A stretch of DNA of 64,000 bases from positions 110,992,162-111,056,161 of the forward strand of contig JAZBQD010000030.1 in assembly GCA_036583965.1 (NCBI GenBank). Direction: 5' to 3'. A model generated the notes under the pieces. It had not been told where the DNA came from. It worked only from the letters and a program-made list of their open reading frames with translations, and made no database searches. A program made the position numbers and the translations under genes. This stretch comes from Prunella strophiata (lineage: Eukaryota; Chordata; Aves; Passeriformes; Prunellidae). This document shows, piece after piece, positions 1 to 9,480 of this stretch (position 1 is the first letter of the stretch; every line of letters starts with the position of its first letter).

Positions 1-152
1 GTGGCTTGTAACTCTTCATATAAGGTTGGTAATCTTTTCTATGGCTCAAGATCAAAGGCACAGGGGTCTTGGGCTCTGTGCCAAGGTCTGTGAGCCCCCT
101 GCCAGGGGCAGGAATATCCAGGGCAGCCAGAGGGATGTGCTGGGTTCTGACA
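1..152 (-). mobile_element. LTR end, same family as the solo LTR at 15435-16060
   Basis: Read on the minus strand, this stretch matches the first ~150 bp of the solo LTR at 15435-16060 with only scattered differences. It ends at 143-152 in GGTTCTGACA, the reverse complement of that LTR's 5' terminus TGTCAGAACC. The element continues past the left window edge, so I cannot tell whether it is solo or a full provirus. It lies in the last PRDM15 intron, opposite to the gene, and stops 35 bp before the exon. Confidence 0.8.
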
Positions 153-187
153 CAAGGCTGTGAGATCACCTTTGTGTTCCTCCTCAG

Positions 188-667
188 GTGGTGGTGACCC
201 TCAGCGACCCGAACGTCACGGCCCCCTCCAGCTCCGTGGGACTCACCAACATCACTGTCACCCCCATCACCACAGCAGCTGGCACCCAGTTCACCAACCT
301 GCAGCCCGTGGCCGTGGGCCACCTGGGCGCCCCGGAGCGCCAGCTGCAGCTGGACAACTCCATCCTGACCGTCACCTTCGACACGGTCAGCGGCTCGGCC
401 GTGCTGCACAACCGCCAGAGTGACATTCAGCTGCCACCACAGCCCGAGGCACCCAACCCCCAGTCCGTGGCCCATTTCATTAACCTGACCACCCTGGTGA
501 ACTCCATTGCTCCTCTGGGCAATCAGATCTCAGAACAGCACCCCCTGAGCTGGAGGTCAGTGCCTCAGACTGATGTCCTGCAGCCCCCGGCGCCGGCCAC
601 GCCGCAGCAGCCGGGCCAGCAGCCCGTTCAGACAGAGCAGCAGCAGCAGCAGATGTACAGCTACTAA
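188..667 (+). CDS. PRDM15: PRDM15 terminal coding exon (C-terminal 159 residues)
   Basis: C-terminal tail of the PR-domain zinc-finger transcription factor PRDM15, a nuclear DNA-binding regulator. The exon follows a pyrimidine-rich acceptor ending TCCTCAG (181-187), opens in phase 0 and runs to TAA at 665-667. The encoded tail contains no zinc fingers (those lie upstream, outside the window). It is rich in Ser, Thr, Pro and Gln, with the recognisable segment [19 protein letters not shown] and a short poly-Gln run just before the final MYSY. Only this last exon is present, so the start cannot be judged. The identification rests on my recognition of the C-terminal sequence and on synteny: PRDM15 lies upstream of RIPK4 in the same orientation in amniotes. 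No break or frameshift is seen. Confidence 0.87.
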   Translation: MVVTLSDPNVTAPSSSVGLTNITVTPITTAAGTQFTNLQPVAVGHLGAPERQLQLDNSILTVTFDTVSGSAVLHNRQSDIQLPPQPEAPNPQSVAHFINLTTLVNSIAPLGNQISEQHPLSWRSVPQTDVLQPPAPATPQQPGQQPVQTEQQQQQMYSY

Positions 668-1574
668 TTTATACTTGGGGAAGTGCTGGCTTGGACAGTA
701 CTCAGAGACACAGAAAAACACACAGACCTTTGGAAAATTTCTACTAGGATTGTTTGCTGGATACCAAACAGAGATGGGAAGATGTTTGTGCGATGAAATT
801 TAAGCTGAAATTGGCAGATCACCCTACAACACCCCAGTCTGAGATTCTGCTGTCTCTCGACCTTGCACTGTCTGAAAAAATAACAGAAAGGGAAAAAAAA
901 AAAAAATCTCACCACAAATTTAGCACCCCCTTGCAGTTGTGCACTATGATTGGGATTTGACAGGTGCATCATCACACACCTTAACCAAAGCAGGGAAATC
1001 ATAAATTTTGTGGCACTTGTGATGTACAAAAACCCTTTCAGCCATACCATGTCACTTCTTTCCAAGTCTGGAAATGAAAATCTGAAGACCTTGTTCACAG
1101 TGAGTGGAATGTCCTTGTGGTCAGCTGCTAGAGACTGAAATGTGGAGACACAAAGGGGAAAAACAGGAATTGTCTTTGTTTCTTATCTTCTTTAGGTCTT
1201 GTATCTAACAACACCAGTAAAGTAGGTGGAATTTGGGGTTTTGGGGTGGGCATGAGTGTGGTGTGGAAGAAAATATTACCAATTCTTTCCATTTTAGTTA
1301 TGGGAAAAACCCTGTACCCAGCAGACAGTGTTAGTGCTACTTGAGCCAGAGAGCTGGTCTAATGCTGAAGCAAACTTTTATGGTCTTCTACTCAAGTTTC
1401 AATCAATCCAATTACAAACTGAAAGAAGAATGTGATACAGTTTTATGTAATTTTTCAAACCTGCTCTTTCAATATTGCTTTTAGCTAATAGGCCTGAAGA
1501 GCAATCAGTCCCTTTTTGATGAAGTTCAGGATGTGAATTTTTTTTCAATTAGACTTATTTCATCCTGTAATAAA
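668..1574 (+). other. PRDM15: PRDM15 3' UTR (probable extent)
   Basis: Non-coding sequence after the PRDM15 stop codon. The first canonical AATAAA is at 1569-1574, followed by a T/TA-rich stretch that could serve as the downstream element. A second AATAAA lies at 2267-2272, so a longer transcript is possible. The exact end is inferred; transcript data are not available here. Confidence 0.45.
1569..1574 (+). promoter_or_regulatory. candidate polyadenylation signal of PRDM15
   Basis: AATAAA, the first perfect hexamer after the PRDM15 stop codon (about 900 bp downstream), followed by T-rich sequence. A later hexamer at 2267-2272 is the alternative. Confidence 0.4.
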
Positions 1575-1593
1575 CATTTGAGAAAGCATTCTT

Positions 1594-1645
1594 TTTATAT
1601 ATATATATATCTATATATATATATATATAATATATATATATATAG
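1594..1645. repeat. (TA)n microsatellite
   Basis: Almost pure alternating TA broken by a C and an AA, directly before the first copy of the tandem duplication that starts at 1641. A second TA tract (1812-1834) joins the two duplicate copies. Confidence 0.9.
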
Positions 1646-1995
1646 CCTTTGTATTTTACTGTGTGTTCCTGGTGAATATTGTGTGAAAAACACTGTTACC
1701 AACACAATTCATTAATTCTTTCATCACCATGTTGCTGCTGCTTCTCAAGGAAAAAATGTATGGATTCTGTTCCTTCTGTTCCCAAAATTTATTTCCAAAG
1801 TTTACAGACATACATATATATATATATATATATAGCCTTTGTATTTTACTGTGTGTTCCTGGTGAATATTTGTGTGAAAAACACTGTTACCAACACAATT
1901 CATTAATTCTTTCATCACCATGTTGCTGCTTCTCAAGGAAAAAATGTATGGATTCTGTTCCTTCTGTTCCCAAAATTTATTTCCAAAGTTTACAG
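1641..1995. repeat. recent tandem duplication, two ~166-bp copies
   Basis: Copy 1 is 1641-1807 (167 bp) and copy 2 is 1831-1995 (165 bp), separated by a (TA)n spacer. The copies are nearly identical: copy 2 has one extra T near its start and lacks one CTG triplet. Both copies begin at the edge of a TA microsatellite, which suggests replication slippage or unequal exchange between TA tracts. Confidence 0.9.
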
Positions 1996-2272
1996 CCACA
2001 CACAAGGTTGTGTGAAGTGCAAGAAAAAGAAAAAGGAATGTCTGATGCATATTCTGTGTCCTGCCACATGGAGTCAGTGTGCCCCAGTGTATAATGGGAG
2101 AGGTTTGCATGACTGCTGGGGATGCAAATCGTGGGTTTGGTCAAACAAGTCTTTGCTGACAGACCCCCTTCATTTCATTCTCCATCCATGGATGTGCAGT
2201 CTGGACTTTTGCATGTCAAGAAGATAGTGTTATTCCCACAGGGAAAATGAGCTGGTAGCAAAAAGGAATAAA

Positions 2273-2308
2273 CTATATATATATATATACACATATATAT
2301 ATATATAA
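2273..2308. repeat. (TA)n microsatellite
   Basis: TA-dinucleotide tract interrupted by ACAC, immediately downstream of the second AATAAA after PRDM15. Confidence 0.85.
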
Positions 2309-3702
2309 TGTTGTTGCTTGAAATCCTGAAGGGCAAACCCTGCTGTGGATGAAGAACAAGGTCTTTTGGGGCAGCAGACTGAGCCACAGAACTGTGCTGA
2401 AGGGTTTTATTTCCCTGAGGATAAAGCAGCTGCTGTGTCTGACAGTGAGGATGGATTGGTGGTTGTAAAAATCCTGTCTGTGCTTATTGTATTTATGAAA
2501 AAGTTCTATGTTTTAGCAGAAATATGAGTAGGAATGACTTCAGCTTTGAAAGTCTCTATTAACATGGACTACTTGACCTCTAAAGGTTGCCTTACAATCT
2601 CTACAACAAATTCTCCCAAAGTATAAATGTCTGGATATTAAAATTAACCTCCAGTGGTTTTCTTGGTGCCATGGCTGTGTCCAGAGGCTTTGTGCAAAGC
2701 TGCAGGACAGGATAGGAAAGGGGTTTCTGGTGACAGATTTTGTGTGTCAGAGGAGCAGAACTACTTTTATTTAAATGTCAACAGGTCTATAAAACATGTA
2801 TTTGATGGGACAAGGATGCATATCAGAAAGAAAGAAAGGTACTTTTTAACGGTGTGGGAAAGAGAATTTTTCATTCCCTGCTCACTTCTGTCTTCCTTAG
2901 GAACTTTTCACACAAATACTGTGAGATCCTGTAATTTTTTAGCCTCCCAATATCCTGACTACAGTTCCTGGATTATTTCACCACTAGCTTGAGCTAGTTC
3001 AGTTTCTCCTCAGCTGTCCTGCCCACAAATGCTTCTGTTTCACACCAGACCAATGGGCAAGAGGAAGCCAGGTTTTAGTTATGAAATATATTGTTTATGT
3101 ACTTGAAACTTTTTTTTCCCCTGTGTTTGGTGCCTAATTGGTAAAGGCACATTATCTTTTGGCAGGGTACTGTGGAAAAAGGGGAAAAAAAGGAAGGAAA
3201 GCAAATGGAAAGCTCCTAGGTAGTGTTGTTATGATAAATACAGAATTTTTACAATATCAAAGTTTTGTTGAGACACATGTAAGTGATGATTAGGCTTTTA
3301 ATTGGGGAGGAAGAGGTTTTTTAAATTAGCAGAGACCATCTTCTCCATGTTGATACTACTGACAGTGGCATTTGTGCTGCATTGAATCAACCTGCATCAT
3401 TTTAACACATCATTTCCTGCTTGATAAGAGTTGCACTCAGAGGAAATCAACCTTTAGAGACCTCTCTGGCTTCACAAAATCTCTATCCTAATGTAATCCC
3501 CTGCTTTTCTATACTCTGATGGGGTTTGGCATCCCTCCCATGCTACCTGGCCTCAATAACCTCATTCAAGCAATAGGATCTTGCCTTTCTGGCAGTGGTT
3601 GGTTGATTCCAGGTGATTTTAGAAGGAATGATCCCACAGGAAGTGCTTGCATGCTGGTTTTCATGTAGAAATGTCCCTCTTCAGTCTCTCAGCATCCCCA
3701 AA
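2309..3702. other. intergenic, no gene recognised
   Basis: Unique AT-rich sequence. Short open frames here have no recognisable domains or convincing splice context. I see only A/T runs. Confidence 0.6.
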
Positions 3703-3930
3703 ATCATAGAACAGCCCAGGCTGGAAGGCACCTCAAAAGATGATTGATCTGCTCCAGCCTTTTTCTGGGGAAAGGGAGCATAGGTGAGGTGATAGAATGA
3801 TAAAATCATCATTAACCTGTCTAATTGCATCTTTTAAACCTCCAGTGACACAGCTCTGGGAAGGTTGTTCCAGTGGCTGATTGTTCTTCATGTAAAAATT
3901 GTTCTTTCCTGTAAAAATTACCTTAAATAA
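3703..3930 (-). mobile_element. CR1 LINE 3'-end fragment (old)
   Basis: Begins with the reverse complement of a CR1 3' tail (AAAATCATAGAACAGCC followed by GGCTGGAAGG) and continues with the diverged CR1 phrases CTCCAGCC and CTGATTGTTCTTCATG. It is 5'-truncated and diverged, as is usual for avian CR1. The family is assigned from recognised phrases, not from an alignment. Confidence 0.65.
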
Positions 3931-5270
3931 TGTTCAGGAGAGGAAAATATAACCACTGGAAAGGCTTTGGTTAGGCCAGGCAGTAGAAAGCTCTCTAAAT
4001 ATGATCTTCCCAGAGCACTCCTTTGAGACAGGATTGTGAGTTTCTCCACAGCCCTTGCTGTGGTGCCTCATCATCTCCCAGCATGATTTTATTATTACTC
4101 CTGTTATTAACATCCCTATGAGAAAACAACTGTATCTTGGGTGTGCTGCACCATGGGAAAAAAAAAAAATAATCCAAAACAAATTATTCTGTTTGCTTTT
4201 TGTTTCAAATGGTTTTGTTTGGAGATGTTGGAAATTGCTGCCTTTTCAGACAGAGCTTGCCTTGGACAAGCAGTGACTGCTCTCCCAACTAAGCCTTTTC
4301 CAGGTGAATACCAAAGTTGTACTGATGCTGTTTTCAAACTGCACAAGAAATAAAACCACTCCACAAGGGATGTGCAATCTAAATTTCCTCTGCCAATTTG
4401 TTCCCTGCCTTTTCAGCTGTAGGATGTGAAGGCTTTCTTGTTTTACATAACAGCTGTTCAGTCACAAACTGGAATTACTTTGAGCCAAAGGAGTGATGTT
4501 GTGTGGTGTTCTGTGTATTGTCATTGTTTATTGCTGAGACTATTATTTAATTGAATGCTGTCTGTGGCACACTGGGCTCTGAAGTAAAGGAGCATCAAGG
4601 TACAGAACCCTTTCTCTGCCAGTGTTATTCTTTACTGTTCCTTAATTAAGATACCAAACTTTTTTTTTTCCCCCTTCAAATCTCTTAGATTTGCCCCGAA
4701 AGCAGTAAGATTAACCCTCATCCCATGGAACTTTGTACATCCCAAATTATAGAAACACAGGGTATGTAGAATAAATATTCTAAAATATTTATTCTATAGC
4801 TTGTTACTGGTAGTAACAGAAAGCAAAAGAGATTGAATCTTTCATGGTTTCTGTGCTGAGTTCTCTCAGGAGAATTGACTGTATCAAGTGTTACTATGCT
4901 TTTGAAACTTTTTTTTTTTTTTAACTGTGACACTATGAAAAGTGAGCATTTTTGCAGAAACCCACCAGCCTAGTCTCCTGCCAGTCTAACAGCCACATTT
5001 CTGTACTCTTTTGTTGTTCCAGAGATTGCCTGAAGTTAACATCCAGGTAACAGCTTGGATTTATTTCAAGAACTGAATTCCCTGCCAGGTTGTCAGTGAT
5101 TTGTTCTGCATACACAAAGATGTCTCAATTTCTCACCTGGAAAACCAGGAATGGAATAAATACCACACATCCAGTCATATCCAAACTCTAGGTACCCCAT
5201 GCATTTGCATGGGGTAAATACCTTTGTGAATGCTTGGCCAGTGATAAGATTTCCTTGGTGCTATTTACAG
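3931..5270. other. intergenic, no gene recognised
   Basis: AT-rich unique sequence with A and T homopolymers (for example 4157-4169 and 4908-4922). No splice-flanked coding segment or known repeat stands out. Confidence 0.55.
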
Positions 5271-5298
5271 TAATAATAATAATAATAATAATAATAAT
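5271..5298. repeat. (TAA)n microsatellite
   Basis: Nine consecutive TAA units. Confidence 0.95.
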
Positions 5299-5821
5299 GT
5301 CATTCCTGATTCCTTTTGACATTTATTATTGGTTTGGGTGTACCTGTTGGAAACTCTTTAACCCTTGTATTCTTGGCCCTGTGTAAAAGGAGATGAACAT
5401 GGGAGGAGGATCTGCTCATCCACACCATGATGCTCAGCAAAGCTCTGCTTGAAAAGCACTTCTGGAGACAAACATGCAGCCAAGTGACTTGGATCTCTGA
5501 AATTACCAAGGTTTCTTTCCACATAGGGGCTTTTGCCCTACAGCAAACTCAAAATCTTGTGGTGGCAGCAGGATAAAGGGAAAAAAACATTTATATCATG
5601 TTTCTCATCAACTTAACTTGATTGCCTTGAGTGTTGATTTTGCACTGTTCACAGCAGGAAGCTGTTAAAAAATCAGTGCAGCCACGGTTGGAAAGGATGT
5701 TTCTTGCTCTAAGATGCTTTGAGAAAGCTCTTCTGGATTTATTTTCCCTCCTGGGATGCTGCAGGGCTGTTCTGCATCTATACTCAGTTCAGACAGGATT
5801 CTGCAGTAGAATCTGAAATCT

Positions 5822-6130
5822 CAGAATGGCTCTGTTTGGAAAGGGCCTTAAAAATCACCCAGTGCCACCCCAGCCATGGGCAGGGACACCTTCCACTGTC
5901 CCAGGCTGCTCCAAGCCCCAGTGTCCAGCCTGGCCTTGGGCACTGCCAGGGATCCAGGGACAGCCACAGCTGCTCTGGGCACCCTGTGCCAGGGCCTGCC
6001 CACCCTCACAGAGAAGAATTTCTTCTGAATACCAAACTTAACCCTACTTTCTTTCAGTTTAGAGCCATTCCTCCTTGTCCTGTCACTACATACCCTTATA
6101 AAAAGTCCCTTTCCAGCTCTCCTGCACAGC
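5822..6130 (-). mobile_element. CR1 LINE 3'-end fragment
   Basis: Antisense CR1. It starts with AGAATGGCTCTGTTTGG and GAAAGGGCC, the reverse complement of the typical 3' tail. It then runs through the motifs CCATGGGCAGGGACACCTTC, CCAGCCTGGCCTTGGGCACT and CTTGTCCTGTCACTACAT in the expected order. The open frames that overlap it (156, 102 and 71 aa) are fragments of the non-coding or frame-shifted 3' end and are not host genes. Confidence 0.85.
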
Positions 6131-6184
6131 TGATGATGGCTGAAATGTTGGATCACTCATTCCAAAGAGTCCAAGCTCACTGTT

Positions 6185-6850
6185 GCTAAATTCCCAAATC
6201 TGAGCAGAAAGTGTCCTGGGGATTTCAGTGTCAACCCCAGAGTAAGAATTCCATCAATATTTGGGGTGTCATGCCCTTGTGTTCCTGCTTTATCCAGGTG
6301 CTGTGTTGGCCAGGCACAGTGCCTGGTTAGTGGCTTCTGAAAATCTGATTATTGGGTGCAATGTCTGTGGAGCAGCTGATATGAAAAGCAAGAAAAACTA
6401 CTGAGTTTGGAGGTTTATTTCAGTTTAAAGTTGAACTTCTCAGTCCTAATATCTTTGCTGTCCTATGAGTGCTTTCAGTGTGTTTTTTTGTTTACTTGCA
6501 GAAAAAAAAAAAAAAAGAGTAGTAATGACAGAATGAGAAGTTAAAATTAGGAGAAACAAGTGATGCTCATTTTCTGCAGATTCCCACCCTTCTGCTGCCC
6601 CCCTGAGCCTTAGGTGTGCTGTGCTGGGTGATGGAGGCTGGAGGAAGGAGCAGCACAAGCTCTGGCTCGTTTGCCAGAGCTGTGGTGATGAGGATTGATG
6701 TGCAGGGTGTGATAATGAGAGCAGCCAGCTCTGCCAGCCTTCCCCTCAAGCCACGTGCTCATTTCAGTGCCTCTCCCAGCACAGCTTTGCACAGAGCTCA
6801 GGGGAAACCTCAGCGTCTCCAGGACTTGGGTCTGTCATGTTCAGTGAATG
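6185..6850. other. intergenic, no gene recognised
   Basis: Unique sequence between two CR1 fragments, with a poly-A run at 6502-6516. No supported feature. Confidence 0.5.
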
Positions 6851-6852
6851 TA

Positions 6853-7094
6853 AAATCACAGAGTCCTTCTAGGCTGGGAAAGCCCTCCCAGCCCATCAAG
6901 TCCAAACTGTGACCAATGCCCACCTTGTCACCAGCCCAGAGCACTGAGTGCCACCTCCAGGGATGGGGACTCCAAACTTCCCTGGGCAGCTCTTCCAATT
7001 CCTGACCACCCTTTCTGTGAAGGAATTCTTCCTGAAGTCCAACCTGACCCACCCCTGGCACAGCCTGAGGCCTCTTGTCCTGTTCCTGGTTGTC
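6853..7094 (-). mobile_element. CR1 LINE fragment (different subfamily from its neighbour)
   Basis: Antisense CR1 tail, AAAATCACAGAGTCCTTC then GGCTGGGAAAG. It is followed by CATCAAGTCCAAACTGTGAC, CTTCCTGAAGTCCAACCTGA and a GAGGCCTCTTGTCCTGTTCC end. Its internal phrases differ from the element that abuts it at 7096, so these are two independent insertions. Confidence 0.8.
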
Positions 7095-7095
7095 A

Positions 7096-7458
7096 TGGAA
7101 TGGTTTGGGCTGAAAGGGACCTTCAAAACCATCCAGTCCCACCCCCTGCCATGGGCAGGGACACTTTCCACTATCCCAGGTTGCTCAAAGCTTCATCCAA
7201 CCTGGCCTTGGACACTTCCAGGGATCCACAGCTTCTCTGTGCCAGGGCTTCCCCACCCTCACAGGGAAGAATTCCTTCCTAATACCTAAACTAAACCTAC
7301 TCTTTTTTAGTTTGTACCCATTCCCCCTTGTCCTGTCACTCCAGTTCCTGATGAATTGTCCCTCTCTGGCTTCCCTGCAGCCCCTTTCAGGCACTGGAAG
7401 CTGCTCTGAGGTCTCCACACAACCTTCTCCTCCCCAGGCTGAACAGCCCCAACATTCT
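7096..7458 (-). mobile_element. CR1 LINE 3'-end fragment
   Basis: Antisense CR1 starting TGGAATGGTTTGGGCTGAAA and GGGACCTTC. It runs through CCATGGGCAGGGACACTTTC, CCAACCTGGCCTTGGACACT and CCCTTGTCCTGTCACTCC to CCCCAGGCTGAACAGCCCCA. It is longer and better preserved than the neighbouring fragment. Confidence 0.88.
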
Positions 7459-9174
7459 CATTGAAAACTGGGGAAAAGAGGGGCCTGAGGGGCCCTCAAA
7501 AAATATCTGTGAGAGGAGAGAAGCTGAGCCTGCTGTGCTGAAGTGATGGCAGGCTGTGGCTGGCTGCAGGGCTGTTCACTAATTAGTGATTATTGCACAG
7601 AATCTGTGTTCTGTTACCTGCACAGGGAGAAGGGTTGATGTGTGCTCAGCCATAAATGTGAATTTGCCACAAATGAAACCCAAAGGTTTGGACTCACCCA
7701 CTCTGTGTGTTGTTATGTGCAGCAGCATGCAGGGAGATGCCCAGTGATAAGAGAGTGAAATGGGCCACATCTCATGGCTTTTGGGAATTGTGGCAGTGAG
7801 GCTGTGAGCAGAGTTTTGTCCAGGGTGATTGTCCTTTCTCCTGCACAGAATAAAGCTCTGTGGTGCCTGCATGCAAGTCAGGCACAGGAGAGTTCTCAAG
7901 GGGGTGACACTGGAGGAGAGGGAGGCTTTACAATTAAAAAAAAAAAAACAAACTCTAAAAAAATCAAATTAGCTCATTACAGGAAAGAGTGGGGAGGTAC
8001 TAACCCTAGATCCTTGCTCTGCCAAGGGAGATACAAAAGAATGGCTCTCAGTCTGTTACACTGGCTGGTAGACAAAAAATAAGAAATAAACTGCATGCTC
8101 ACACTCCTTTTCTCACCCTGACCCTCATCAGAGCTTTCAAAGGAGTAAGTACCTTTGTCTGACTGACATACAGATGGCACTTGTGCCCTTGTTAGTAAAA
8201 TTCAGGATTGCTGAACTGCAAATATGGGTGCATAGGCTGAGGGTGTTTGGGCAGGAATGGGTTCTTTTTGGGGATGGGTGTGTTTTTAAAAGTGAAGAAT
8301 AGCTGCTTTATTGCCCTCCTGTGAAGTCCATGCTGATGCAAACAGATTTTTGCTGAAGAGACTGGAATCAGTGACAAAGCACCATTTTCAAAGACTCAGA
8401 AAAAAGAAAGGAAAAAAAAAAAAAACAACCCTTATATTGCATAACCAAAGAGAAAAATTGGAAACTCTGTCCTGAAGGCAAATGCACCTATTTCTCATTC
8501 ACTCTCCTCCCTTTTTCACTACTTTTTTTCCCATGAAATACATGCAAATCCCAACATGCACTAAGTTTTCCTCCAGGCATGATATACTTGTGTGGTTATT
8601 GAAGTAAGAAGTGGGTTGAATAGAGATACGAGGTGTTCCCAGCAGAAAGAGCCTGGAAAAGAGTGCTCTGTTTATTGCTGTTCTAAAGTCATGCACTCAC
8701 CCCTGAGAGCATTTGCAGGTAGTAAAGGGGATAGCTGTCATTCTAATTATACAAAACACACATTTCCTTCTTAATTTACTTTGTCTTCTCACAGTACAGT
8801 CACTGTTCTGAGTCTGCCTCCTTGGAAAGGTGTCTAGAAATTAAGTTGTAAGCATTTTATCAAAGTGAAGAGTGGTTTAAGGAGTAATTCAAGTAGAGCA
8901 AGAACTTGCTGTTATCAATTAATGCTTGAAAGAAATCACAAATTCTGGTTGCACAGGACACTTATCAGTCTGGAAGCAACAAATCAATGTGTGTGGTCTG
9001 TGCTTGGCTGCAAATCCTTCCAGGATCCTTCCAGCTCTCCAGTGCCTTTAAATGTGCCTGTATTTGGGGTGGAGGATATGGAATAAAGTGGGGATGAGCC
9101 TAAACTAACAGAAGGACAAACAGAAGGATTAGAGGATGGGTGGGGTGCAGAGGGAAGGGGGGAGAGCTGTGGGT
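7459..9174. other. intergenic, no gene recognised
   Basis: Unique sequence with several A-runs (7936-7949, 8412-8426). No coding or structural RNA feature that I can support. Confidence 0.55.
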
Positions 9175-9480
9175 GTTCAGGTGGGATGTGGAGACAAGGA
9201 AAAGGCAATGTGGGAGGTTCAAATAAAATATAAAAAATGGGAAGGGAATGTGAGAGGTTCAGGTGGGATATGGAGACAAGGAAATGGTAATGTGGGAGGT
9301 TCAAATAGAATATAAAAATTGGGAGGGGGATGTGAGAGGTTCAGGTGGGATATGGAGACAAGGAAATGGTAATGTGGGAGGTTCAAATAAAATATAAAAA
9401 ACAGGAAGGGGATGTGAGAGGTTCAGGTGGGATGCAGAGAGAAGGAAGCAGGACGTGGGGGTTCAGGTGGGATGTACAGG
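9175..9480. repeat. 82-bp minisatellite, three full units plus partials
   Basis: Units begin with GTTCAGGTGGGAT at 9175, 9257, 9339 and 9421, exactly 82 bp apart, with few differences between the three full units. The fourth is truncated to about 38 bp and followed by another partial start. The purine-rich strand is +. Confidence 0.95.

Noticed and set aside
5719..7418. Clusters of 60-156-codon frames on both strands
   Set aside because: They coincide with CR1 3'-end fragments, which are diverged and overlap in opposite frames.
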